NCBI GenBank assembly: GCA_034189135.1
Contig: JAXHVO010000029.1
Coordinates: forward strand, 1-36,704
Source: Thermodesulfobacteriota bacterium
GTDB lineage: Bacteria > Desulfobacterota > Desulfobacteria > Desulfobacterales > JAUWMJ01
DNA length: 36,704 nt
Direction: 5' to 3'
A model generated the notes under the pieces. It searched no databases. It had not been told where the DNA came from and was given only the letters and a program-made list of their open reading frames with translations. The position numbers and the translations under genes were made by a program. Position 1 is the stretch's first letter, and the number at the start of each line of letters is the position of its first letter. Shown here piece by piece: positions 8,368 to 16,518 of this stretch.

Positions 8368-9498
8368 ATGACTGAAAAATGGAGACTAATCGAACTTGAG
8401 GCTGAGTCCGTGGCACATTTGAACATGTCTGTACGGCCGGCAATCACAAGAACGGTGAGTGAGGGAAAAGCCGGGAGCACGCTGGTTATAGCGACATTTG
8501 AGAAAAAATGCGTTGGGATTTCCTACTACAACGATGCCTTTAAAGATGTAGACATTAAGGCAGCCCGAAAACTGGGAATATCGTTCAAAAGGGGCGCAAT
8601 AGGCGGAGGAGGGTCGCTTTATATAGACACCGGCATGATGTTTTGTCTCCTATACCTTGATCGAAAAAGCCGCCTGGTGCCGCAGTCTGACGAATTGATC
8701 ATTATGAAAGTGATGGCCGGAGTTGCTGACGAATTCAGTAATGCCTTTAAAGTCCCGATCAGGTTTCGTCCCTTGAACGATGGTGAGATTTGGGATTTTA
8801 AAAATAAAATGTGGAAGAAGTTAATTCCATCCAGCATTGTCGGTATGGGGGATGCCATCATAGTCGCCGTGGCGATACAGGTAACACCAAGCGATGTCGA
8901 TATCGCACAGAAAGTGATCACGCCTCCCAGTGAAAAGTTTACCGACAAACAGGTCAAAAGCGTTTCTGAGCGTATCGGTAGTTTTGAAACCGCCATGGAA
9001 AAAGCACCTTCAATGGATGAATTGGGGAAAGCCGTCCGTTCGGCTGTGGAAAATAGTTTTAATGTTGCGTTTTATCCAGGTGAACTTACACCGCTTGAGA
9101 AAGTCTATAGTGAAGAATCGCTTCGACTTTATGATAATGATAAATGGCTTTATAATAGATCTGAATTAAAATTTGGAGATATTGGAACGGAAGAGTGCAT
9201 CGGAGAAAAGATCATTAAGGTGCCGGGCGGCCCCTTGCTGAGGGTAACTTTGGTGCGCCATGGTGATCTCCTGAGGGACATCCTGTTCACCGGCAGCCTT
9301 CATGCTTCACCTAATGATGCTTTTAAAATGTTGGAAGATCTTTTAGGGGGCATCAAGCTAAGCGGAGAGAATATCAGAGACATAGTGGAAGAATTTTACC
9401 AAAGAGATATTAAGACACCCATGATTACAAAGGAGATAGTATGTGAAGCGATTTTGATGGCGGCTGAGAACAGTCGAAAAGTGGCTAACCAATTATAA
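8368..9498 (+). CDS. Lipoate-protein ligase A-like protein (copy 1)
   Basis: 376 residues. By eye it follows the whole LplA two-domain plan. The N-terminal catalytic domain has GGGGSLYID (about 79-87) at the place of the LplA motif RRxSGGGAVxHD, and RPLNDGEIW (134-142) at the place of the ND motif. The C-terminal accessory domain has a block (RHGDLLRDILFTGSLHASP, 297-315) resembling the LplA segment with DSLNPAP. The catalytic-lysine region is altered: a Lys-Lys pair is separated from the later G-x-G by five inserted residues. The family adenylates a carboxylic acid and transfers it to a protein lysine. No lipoyl-domain protein, E2 or GcvH is encoded in the window, so the acceptor or substrate is open. 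A close paralog lies 13 bp downstream. Confidence 0.7.
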   Translation: MTEKWRLIELEAESVAHLNMSVRPAITRTVSEGKAGSTLVIATFEKKCVGISYYNDAFKDVDIKAARKLGISFKRGAIGGGGSLYIDTGMMFCLLYLDRKSRLVPQSDELIIMKVMAGVADEFSNAFKVPIRFRPLNDGEIWDFKNKMWKKLIPSSIVGMGDAIIVAVAIQVTPSDVDIAQKVITPPSEKFTDKQVKSVSERIGSFETAMEKAPSMDELGKAVRSAVENSFNVAFYPGELTPLEKVYSEESLRLYDNDKWLYNRSELKFGDIGTEECIGEKIIKVPGGPLLRVTLVRHGDLLRDILFTGSLHASPNDAFKMLEDLLGGIKLSGENIRDIVEEFYQRDIKTPMITKEIVCEAILMAAENSRKVANQL

Positions 9499-9511
9499 AG
9501 GAGAAATTGAA

Positions 9512-10633
9512 ATGGAAGAAAAATGGCGGTTTCTTGAGATGGATGTACCAAGTTATGTTGATATGAGCGTTACCCTAAGACCGGCTATAGCGAAGGCCAA
9601 GAGCGAGGGTAAGACAGCAAACACAGTTGTTATTTGCAGAATGAAAGAGAAAAGCCTGGGGATTTCCTATTATAGTGATTCCATGAAAGATGTTGACATA
9701 AAGACGGCTGAAAAAATGGGGATTGATGTGAAACGACTGGGTTTATCCGGCGGCGGGTCGGTTTTCATAGACGATAGTTGTCCTCTCTGCCTTGTTTATG
9801 TCGACAGAAACGATCCAAATTTGATTCAGCCTGACGAATTGCTGATGATGAAATTTTTATCAGGTATTGCGGATCAAATGAGCAAAGCTTTTGAGGTTCC
9901 GATCAGGTTTCGTCCCCTGAACGATGGTGAGATATGGGATATGGAATTGAAAAAGTGGAAGAAAATCATACCGGCCAGTATTTCCGGGATTGGGTCGGCT
10001 ATTCAGATCGGAGCGGGTGTACAGATCAGGAGCACAGATGCGAAAATCGCCCAGAAGATTATTACACCGCCTGCTGAAAAGTTTGTGGATAAACAGATAA
10101 AGAACATTGAAGAGCGCATCGGAAGTCTGGAAGGTTATATGGGAGAAGCGACTCCTTCTGTGAAAGAAGTGAGCAATGTCTTGAAAGTGACGGTAGAAGA
10201 ATGTTTTGGTATCAAGCTGGTGCCGGGTGAGCTGACGAATCTGGAGAAGGAATACATCGAGGAATCCAGAAAATTATATGACAATGATAACTGGCTCCAC
10301 AACAGGTCCGAACGAAAGTTCGGAAAAATCGGGCCGGGAGCAAGCAAGGGCGAGGCGGTGGCAAAAGTACCAGGAGGGCCTCTGCTGCGGGTAACATTGC
10401 TTAGAAAGGGTGATCATCTGCAAGATATCCTTTTTACAGGCAGTCTTCATGCCAGCCCTGTTGATGCCTTTAAAAAAATGGAAGATTTTCTGAAAGGAAT
10501 CAAACTGAACCCGAACGAAGTGAAGGCTAAAGCGAAAGAATTCTATAAGGATAGTAATATAAAAACACCGATGATTACTTATGATTTTGTCGCAAATACG
10601 ATTTTCAATGCTGCAGAAAACAGCCGGCAGTAA
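9512..10633 (+). CDS. Lipoate-protein ligase A-like protein (copy 2)
   Basis: 373 residues, clearly paralogous to the preceding protein over its full length (shared ISYY.D, VPIRFRPLNDGEIWD, KVPGGPLLRVTL, FTGSLHASP). The LplA-type motif is LSGGGSVFIDD (about 78-88), closer to the consensus than in copy 1. The lysine region reads KKIIPASISGIGSA, again with an insertion before the SG. It starts 13 bp after copy 1 with GGAGAA upstream, so the two are co-translated and may act as a heteromer. It precedes the BcrC/BcrB-like genes. Protein-lysine acylation or simple acid adenylation are both possible; which one is unknown. Confidence 0.7.
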   Translation: MEEKWRFLEMDVPSYVDMSVTLRPAIAKAKSEGKTANTVVICRMKEKSLGISYYSDSMKDVDIKTAEKMGIDVKRLGLSGGGSVFIDDSCPLCLVYVDRNDPNLIQPDELLMMKFLSGIADQMSKAFEVPIRFRPLNDGEIWDMELKKWKKIIPASISGIGSAIQIGAGVQIRSTDAKIAQKIITPPAEKFVDKQIKNIEERIGSLEGYMGEATPSVKEVSNVLKVTVEECFGIKLVPGELTNLEKEYIEESRKLYDNDNWLHNRSERKFGKIGPGASKGEAVAKVPGGPLLRVTLLRKGDHLQDILFTGSLHASPVDAFKKMEDFLKGIKLNPNEVKAKAKEFYKDSNIKTPMITYDFVANTIFNAAENSRQ

Positions 10634-10696
10634 TACAATTTAGGAAAGATGGTGTGACGGGAAAATATTTAGATAGTCGGAGAGAGGAAAAAGAAA

Positions 10697-11839
10697 ATGG
10701 AAACAATCTTGAAAAAAATTGCGGATATAACATCTGATCCATACGCCTATGTTGTCGGCATTAAGAAGGATAGCGGTAAAAAGATTATAGGCTGCTTTCC
10801 GATGTTTGTACCCGAAGAAATTATACATGCTGCAGGGATGATGCCGGTTGTAATCTGGAGGGGTAACGAGCTTGTAACCTGGGGGCATTCCCACGTGCCA
10901 CCATATGACTGCGGTATTACAAGAAGTTTTGTTGATGATGCTGTTAAAGGAAGGCTCGAGTTTATGGACGGCATGGTATTTCATATCAGGCAGTGCCTGC
11001 AGGCCGGAGAATTTCCACTTATCATGGAACGAAATGTAAAGCCTGATTATCTTAAAATACTGAACTTTCCGCCTATTTATCCCGGAGCTGCCGCAGCGGA
11101 ATTTACGATGCTGGAGATGGAATCCTTTAAATCATCCATTGAAAAATTTGCAGGAAAAAAGATAAATGATGATGATCTTGAAAACAGCATTAAGGTATAC
11201 AATAAAAATCGTGATTTGCTTGAAAAAATTTATCAGATAAGAAGAAAAAAACCGGAAATATTAAAAGCCCGGCAAGTGATGCAGATTGTATGGTCAAGCA
11301 TGATGATGCCAAAGGAAGATAATAATGATCTTCTTGAGGAACTTATTGCCGGCATGGAGAAAGCTGAAGTAAAATCGCGTCCTGAAAGTCTAAAAGTTAT
11401 TCCTGTGGGATGTCTTTGCCAGACGATGCAATTCGACATTTTAGATATGATCGAAGATTTGGGAATGATTATTCCTGATGACGATCTGTTTGTCGGCTCA
11501 CGTTATTTTGCAAATAAGGTCCGGCTAAACGGCAATCCGCTTGAATCGCTTGTTGGTCGCTATTTGAAAAAAACTCCTCTTTGTCCTACAAAGGGGATCT
11601 GGGATATTCACTGGGGAGATGAGGCGATAAAAAAAATGAAGGCCAATAACGCTAAAGGCATTATCAGCGTCCTTGTAAAATATTGTCCCCCCCATTCATG
11701 TTATTACCCTGATTTTAAGAGTAAAATGGAAAGCGAGGGCGTGCCGGAAATCATGATACAGATAGAACATGAGATAATTTCGCTTGAAAGCGTGAAAACA
11801 AGGTTGCAATCATTTGCCGAAATACTGGGGGGTGTATAA
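10697..11839 (+). CDS. Benzoyl-CoA reductase / 2-hydroxyacyl-CoA dehydratase family, BcrC/HgdB-like subunit (copy 1)
   Basis: 380 residues, matching BcrC and HgdB lengths. Typical blocks are GCFPMFVPEEIIHAAGMMPV (33-52), PYDCGITRSF with Cys72, the D-G-M-V-F-x3-Q-C segment with Cys99, and near the C-terminus KYCPPHSCYYPDFKSK followed by IEHEIISLESVKTRLQSF. The conserved cysteines are those that bind the [4Fe-4S] cluster in the family. The enzymes accept one high-energy electron from an ATP-driven activase and reduce, or dehydrate, an acyl-CoA. The stop overlaps the next start by one base (TAATG), so it is coupled to the BcrB-like partner. A paralog lies at 29102. No activase is adjacent to this copy. 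Confidence 0.88.
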   Translation: METILKKIADITSDPYAYVVGIKKDSGKKIIGCFPMFVPEEIIHAAGMMPVVIWRGNELVTWGHSHVPPYDCGITRSFVDDAVKGRLEFMDGMVFHIRQCLQAGEFPLIMERNVKPDYLKILNFPPIYPGAAAAEFTMLEMESFKSSIEKFAGKKINDDDLENSIKVYNKNRDLLEKIYQIRRKKPEILKARQVMQIVWSSMMMPKEDNNDLLEELIAGMEKAEVKSRPESLKVIPVGCLCQTMQFDILDMIEDLGMIIPDDDLFVGSRYFANKVRLNGNPLESLVGRYLKKTPLCPTKGIWDIHWGDEAIKKMKANNAKGIISVLVKYCPPHSCYYPDFKSKMESEGVPEIMIQIEHEIISLESVKTRLQSFAEILGGV

Positions 11840-13098
11840 TGAATAGTCATTACAAGGTAAACCGTCTTGAAACTACTAATGAAATAAGACCTTTGGTGGA
11901 TAAGCACTGGTCTGACTTGAGAGCAGCCAAGGAGAGAGGAGAACAGGTGGCGTGGGCATCCGGCCCGTCGTTTATCTTCGCTTATGCCATGGGAATGAAA
12001 TGCCATTTCATGGCAGGTTACGCTGCTTACTGCGGTGGAATCGGGGCAGGTGAAGAAGTGCTGAGAGTGGCGGAGTTGGCCGGGGATCTCCCTGAATCAT
12101 GCTCATATCACAGGTTGCACATGGGCATGGGCGAGGCGATAAAACGCGAAATTCCCATAAACCCACAAGCGATTCTTCCAATGCCCGACTTGATGGTAAT
12201 AGGCCGTCTATGTCCTGAGATGTCTCATTATGCGGAGGGGCTTTACCGGCGCTTCGGCGTTCGCGTGTTGCCTATTGACATGCCTGTTGTTTTTGACAGA
12301 AAAGATATGGCCAGGATCAGGAATTTTGTTTACAAACAGTTTCAAGAAACGGTTATACCGACATTTGAAGAGGTTTGCGGAAAACCTTTTGATTATGACA
12401 GGATGAGTGAAATTTTGAAAGTGCTGAAAGAGGTTGCCACTTTAAGAAATCAATGCTGGGAATATTTTAAAACCAAACCCACGACTTGGACCCTGTGGGA
12501 TTACGGCGTAAGCATAGCGCCGGTCTTTTATCTTATGGGAAATCCCGTTGGCGTTGAATATTATAAAAAACTGCTCAAAGAGCTTTCTGAAAGAAAGAAA
12601 AAAGGCATTCCGGCTATAGGCCCGGACGGTGAAAAATACCGGTTATACTGGGACGGCTGGCTGCCGTGGGCATTTTTAGGAAAATTTATGCGAAAGTTTA
12701 CACCATATGGAGCTGTTTGCCTTTGCGGCAAATACCCCTGGGAATTTTTCCCCCATCCGGAACTTATCGATCCCGAGCATCCTGTAGAGACATGGACGGA
12801 TCTATATTATGGAGAAGAGAGCCATCTTATGTATAATTTTTCACCAAAAGGCACCATCGAATTAATCGGTGAGCTTATCGAAGATTATTCTCTTGACGGA
12901 ATGGTTATGTTCTCTTCCAAAACGTGCCGGGTCATGAACCTTTCTCACCATGAAATTATCGATGTTCTGGAAAAAAAATATGGTGTTCCGGGAGTTATCA
13001 TAGAAGGTGACATGATTGATTCGTCGATGATTTCAGATTCACAGATAGAGACAAGACTTGAAGCTCTTTATGAAATGATAGATTCGAGACGAATGTAG
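11839..13098 (+). CDS. Benzoyl-CoA reductase / 2-hydroxyacyl-CoA dehydratase family, BcrB/HgdA-like subunit (copy 1)
   Basis: 419 residues, shorter than HgdA (about 480) and close to BcrB. Three family cysteines are visible: CSYHRLHMGM, GRLCPEMSHYAEGLYRR and FSSKTCRVMNLS. The C-terminal signature GDMIDSSMISDSQIETRLEA corresponds to the end of this fold. It should pair with the upstream subunit, each carrying a [4Fe-4S] cluster. The ribosome-binding site GGGGGGTG lies inside the preceding gene. Whether the reaction is ring reduction or alpha/beta-dehydration of a 2-hydroxyacyl-CoA cannot be decided; the C-then-B order matches bcrCB of Thauera-type reductases. A close copy lies at 30249. Confidence 0.88.
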   Translation: MNSHYKVNRLETTNEIRPLVDKHWSDLRAAKERGEQVAWASGPSFIFAYAMGMKCHFMAGYAAYCGGIGAGEEVLRVAELAGDLPESCSYHRLHMGMGEAIKREIPINPQAILPMPDLMVIGRLCPEMSHYAEGLYRRFGVRVLPIDMPVVFDRKDMARIRNFVYKQFQETVIPTFEEVCGKPFDYDRMSEILKVLKEVATLRNQCWEYFKTKPTTWTLWDYGVSIAPVFYLMGNPVGVEYYKKLLKELSERKKKGIPAIGPDGEKYRLYWDGWLPWAFLGKFMRKFTPYGAVCLCGKYPWEFFPHPELIDPEHPVETWTDLYYGEESHLMYNFSPKGTIELIGELIEDYSLDGMVMFSSKTCRVMNLSHHEIIDVLEKKYGVPGVIIEGDMIDSSMISDSQIETRLEALYEMIDSRRM

Positions 13099-13225
13099 AC
13101 ACAACGACTGAACTGTGATTGAGATAAACCCCCGGGCTATGCATGGGGACTCCCGGAGTTTGATATTTCCGGGGATATAAGAAAACCTCCTCAGATGTGA
13201 AACGGTTAAGGCATAAAGCGATGAA

Positions 13226-13306
13226 AAGATTTTCAGGGAACCGGAAAGGCAAAAAGAGTGTAAAGTAATGGAAGCACATTTTATGCCTGATCATGTTCAT
13301 GTGTAG
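13226..13306 (+). pseudogene. Remnant of an IS200/IS605-type TnpA transposase
   Basis: An open stretch from 13226 ends with ECKVMEAHFMPDHVHV and then TAG (13304-13306). The H-x-M-P-D-H-V-H block is the HUH catalytic signature of the IS200 family, normally followed by further coding sequence with the catalytic tyrosine, which is absent here. An upstream in-frame stop (13214-13216) and the lack of an N-terminal region show decay. GC-rich near-palindromes at about 13129-13165 could be left-end hairpin debris. The remnant lies in the 599-bp gap between the BcrB-like and HMG-CoA-synthase-like genes. Confidence 0.65.
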
Positions 13307-13520
13307 TTATGCAAATAATATTTATGGCGGTTATAGTCCACCATGCCGAAAACACCGGGTGAGCGTGTAGAAAAGTTCAAAAAGATAAGACTTTCTAATG
13401 TCACCGATGAAACATGGTTATTAAAATAGCTTTTGATGCCAAGTTTTTCTTCCCAATACTTTTTTTCATTTATCTCTGACATATTGTCTGATCAATTATT
13501 TTCGATATATTTGTTACTGC

Positions 13521-13563
13521 TTTATCGGGTCCTGGTTCAGCGATAAAACACGGATATCGTGTT
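13521..13563. promoter_or_regulatory. Cluster of dyads upstream of the HMG-CoA synthase-like gene
   Basis: TTTATCG (13521-13527) and CGATAAA (13541-13547) form a perfect 7-bp inverted repeat with a 13-bp spacer. It is followed immediately by AACACG-GATAT-CGTGTT (13547-13563), a perfect 6-bp dyad. No sigma-54 site is visible here. These may be operators or transcript hairpins for a sub-operon starting at 13697. Between the IS200 remnant and 13521 I recognise nothing with confidence. Confidence 0.4.
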
Positions 13564-13696
13564 ATAAATAAGCTGCAATCAGTAAAAAAATGTGTCTTAC
13601 ACCGATAATTTTATTGGTTTTTCAGGAGGTTACCATTTGTTATACTGGTGATTAAATAATTATAAAAGAAAGTTATTATTTAAGAGGGGGTATTTT

Positions 13697-15154
13697 ATGG
13701 TTGGTATCCGTTCGTATGGGGCATATGTTCCACGCTATCGATTAAATAGAAAAAAAATATTTGAAGCCATGGGCTGGCTGAATTCGACAAATCTAGCTAT
13801 GTCTACGGGAGAGAAAGCTGTTGCGAATTATGATGAGGATAGTATTACCATGGCTGTGGCTGCAGGTATGAACTGTATCGGCCTGATTGAAAGAAAAGAT
13901 TTAGATGGTGTATATTTTGGATCTACCTCCATGCCTTTTCTGGAGAGACAGAATGCAGGTATCATAGCAACAGCCCTTGGGATGGACGAAAACGTAAGAT
14001 CTGCCGATTTTTCAGGGTCTTTAAAATCCGGTACTGCTGCTCTTATTTCATCCTTAGAGGCTGTGGGTTCCGGCGGCACTAAAAATATGGTTGCATGCGC
14101 GTCCGACTGCAGACTGGGAAAGATGGGGAGCCCCCAGGAGATGCTTTTCGGCGATGCCGCGGTGGCTTTTCTGATAAGTGATGAAGATGTTGTTGCTGAA
14201 TATAAAGGCTCTTTTTCTGTTACCTGTGATATCGGCGATCATGTACGGGGAAAAAACACACAGTTTGACAGACAGTGGGAGGATAGATGGATCAGAGATA
14301 TGGGATATGAGAGCCTGATTCCCAAGGCGGTTAATGGACTTTTGAACAGATATGATCTTTCAGTAGATGATTTCGCAAAAATAATTTATAGCTGCTACTA
14401 TAGGGCCGCAAGGAAAAAAATAAACAAAAAACTCGGTTTTGATCCTGAAAAAGTGCAGGGCATTATGATGGACGAAATCGGAGAGATGGGATCAGCTCAG
14501 TCTCTTGTAATGCTTGCCTCCGCTTTGGAGACCGCGGAACCGGGCGATAAAATTCTGGTTGTAGCTTATGGAAGCGGATGCGATGCCCTTTATTTTGAAG
14601 TTACGGAAAAGATAAAAGATCTTAAGGAACTTTGTGGGGTTTCTTATCATTTGGAAAACAGAGCCGAACTGGACAGGTACGAAAAATATTTGGCCTGGCG
14701 TCATATTATTCCAATAGATACCGGATTAAGGGGCGAAGAGGATTTGTTGACCCGCTGGTCGTTTATGTTCAGAGTCAGTAGGGCGGCGCTCGCCTTTTGC
14801 GGGAGTAAATGCAAGAAGTGCGGCACACCACAGTTCCCCCCCCAGAGGGTATGCGTCAATCCTTCATGCGGAGCAATTGATGAGATGGAGGATTATTTTT
14901 TTTCAGACAAAACCGCAAGGATTGGGAGCTTTACCGGTGACAACCTGGTGGTATCCATGAACCCCCCCCAGATATACGGCAATATTTTTATTGATGGTGG
15001 GGGGAAGGTGATGATGAATTTTACCGACTGTGACCTTGATGCACTCAAGGTGGGCTCACCTCTTTATTTTAGTTTCAGGATTAAATATTTCGATTCCAAA
15101 AGAGACTTATACAGATATTTCTGGAAAGCGATACCGATGAAGGAGGTGAAGTAA
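13697..15154 (+). CDS. HMG-CoA synthase-like thiolase-fold protein fused to a DUF35 Zn-ribbon/OB-fold domain
   Basis: 485 residues. Residues 1-300 follow the HMG-CoA synthase / KAS III thiolase fold (GIRSYGAYVPRYRL at the start, FGDAAVAFLI near 151-160). Residues 365-485 form a DUF35 rubredoxin-like Zn ribbon plus OB fold with cysteines at 372, 375, 386 and 391 (CX2C-X10-CX4C). The synthase active-site residues appear lost: SGSLKSGTAAL (106-116) has Leu where the nucleophilic Cys of xxACYGGTAAL should be, GSTS replaces GTES, and YSCYY replaces the FHxPF histidine segment. The next gene, a thiolase, starts two bases after its stop, so the two probably form a thiolase-DUF35 complex, as in benzoylsuccinyl-CoA thiolase BbsAB. 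A structural or CoA-shuttling role is inferred. Confidence 0.85.
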   Translation: MVGIRSYGAYVPRYRLNRKKIFEAMGWLNSTNLAMSTGEKAVANYDEDSITMAVAAGMNCIGLIERKDLDGVYFGSTSMPFLERQNAGIIATALGMDENVRSADFSGSLKSGTAALISSLEAVGSGGTKNMVACASDCRLGKMGSPQEMLFGDAAVAFLISDEDVVAEYKGSFSVTCDIGDHVRGKNTQFDRQWEDRWIRDMGYESLIPKAVNGLLNRYDLSVDDFAKIIYSCYYRAARKKINKKLGFDPEKVQGIMMDEIGEMGSAQSLVMLASALETAEPGDKILVVAYGSGCDALYFEVTEKIKDLKELCGVSYHLENRAELDRYEKYLAWRHIIPIDTGLRGEEDLLTRWSFMFRVSRAALAFCGSKCKKCGTPQFPPQRVCVNPSCGAIDEMEDYFFSDKTARIGSFTGDNLVVSMNPPQIYGNIFIDGGGKVMMNFTDCDLDALKVGSPLYFSFRIKYFDSKRDLYRYFWKAIPMKEVK

Positions 15155-15155
15155 A

Positions 15156-16361
15156 ATGGCAACAGGGATAAAAAATAAAGTCGTGATTCTGGGTATGGGC
15201 TGCAGCAAGTTCGGCGAACGATGGGACAAGGATGTCGATGATTTAATGATAGAATCGTTTCAAGAATGTATAAAGGATGCGGGTATAGAAAAAAAGGATA
15301 TCGATGCCTGCTGGTATGGATTATACTTTGACGAGATAAGCGCAGGTAAATCAGGCATCCCCCTTTCCCAGGCATTGAAACTTCCCTTTATTCCGGTTAC
15401 ACGTGTTGAAAATAAATGCGCAACAGGAAGCGAGGCATTCAGGGGCGCATGTTACGGAGTTGCATCCGGAGCCTATGATATCTGTTTAGCCATGGGTGTC
15501 GAAAAGTTGAAGGATACCGGATTCGGGGGTCTGCCGGGGGGCTCCGTAGACGGGCAGATGGAGGTGCTTCTTGGAGCAGACAGGACCGCACCCGGCGCCT
15601 TTGCCCAGCTTGCTTCCGCATATGAAGCCGCCTTCGGTATTCCGATGAAAAAGATAAAAGAGGCCATGGCACATATATCCTGGAAGAGTCATCAGAACGG
15701 TTTTAAAAACCCCAGAGCGCATTTGAAAAATACACCTTCCATAGAGAAAATACTCAATGCGCCGATGATAGCTTATCCTTCGGGGCTTTTCGACTGTTGC
15801 GGAGTGAGTGACGGTTCTGCCGCGGCTATTGTAACTATTCCTGAAATTGCAGAAAGCATAAAGAAGAACCAGGAACTGGTTTACGTTAAATCGGTCCAGA
15901 TTGCATGCAGTTCAGGTGAAGAGGGGATGTATACGGACTGGGACGGGTCAAATATAATATCTACGACCAGGGCTGTGACAAAGGCTTATGAGGAAGCAGG
16001 AATCAAGAATCCCAGGGAAGAGATAAGTATGATGGAAGTTCATGACTGTTTTTCCATAACCGAGCTTGTCACTATGGAAGATCTGCAAATATCTTCCAGG
16101 GGCAAGGCTGTAGATGATGTGTTAAACGGCTTTTATGATCTGGACGGTACCATACCCTGCCAACCGGACGGAGGGCTGAAATGTTTCGGCCATCCCATAG
16201 GGGCATCAGGAATAAGGATGCTTTATGAGATGTACAGCCAGCTTTTGGGAAGATGGCCTGAAGATCGTAGAGTCAAAGATCCTAAGTTTGGTCTTACCCA
16301 TAATCTGGGAGGATTTCCAAACAGAAATGTCGTTAGTGTCTCTATAATCGGAAAAAAATAA
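15156..16361 (+). CDS. Thiolase (acetyl-CoA acetyltransferase, SCP2/BbsB-like)
   Basis: 401 residues. The acylated nucleophile is Cys88 in VENKCATGSEA. The second-half motifs are MEVHDCFSITEL (His296, Cys298) and FGHPIGASG (His346), with the final HNLGG block. This is the SCP2-thiolase arrangement rather than the classical FadA one. It would cleave a 3-oxoacyl-CoA with CoA, closing beta-oxidation. The upstream DUF35 fusion protein is its likely partner. The ribosome-binding site AAGGAGGTG overlaps the end of that gene. All catalytic residues I can recognise are present, so this is the likely active subunit. Confidence 0.92.
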   Translation: MATGIKNKVVILGMGCSKFGERWDKDVDDLMIESFQECIKDAGIEKKDIDACWYGLYFDEISAGKSGIPLSQALKLPFIPVTRVENKCATGSEAFRGACYGVASGAYDICLAMGVEKLKDTGFGGLPGGSVDGQMEVLLGADRTAPGAFAQLASAYEAAFGIPMKKIKEAMAHISWKSHQNGFKNPRAHLKNTPSIEKILNAPMIAYPSGLFDCCGVSDGSAAAIVTIPEIAESIKKNQELVYVKSVQIACSSGEEGMYTDWDGSNIISTTRAVTKAYEEAGIKNPREEISMMEVHDCFSITELVTMEDLQISSRGKAVDDVLNGFYDLDGTIPCQPDGGLKCFGHPIGASGIRMLYEMYSQLLGRWPEDRRVKDPKFGLTHNLGGFPNRNVVSVSIIGKK

Positions 16362-16518
16362 ACGGGGCGTATAATGTGAGCGCGTATCTTCAGGTAGCGA
16401 GAAAGGGCGAAAAATATTTTGACCTGTGCGGACATGATTGGACACAACCTGAGGAACTAACGGCTAAAATCTCAAAGCAGCATTGGTTGTTGGGGAAGTC
16501 GTGAATAAGGAGAACAAA

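Noticed and set aside
13297-13482. 61-codon minus-strand open frame next to the IS200 remnant
   Set aside because: No recognisable family, no convincing ribosome-binding site, and it lies in a degraded intergenic region; an open frame this short is expected by chance.
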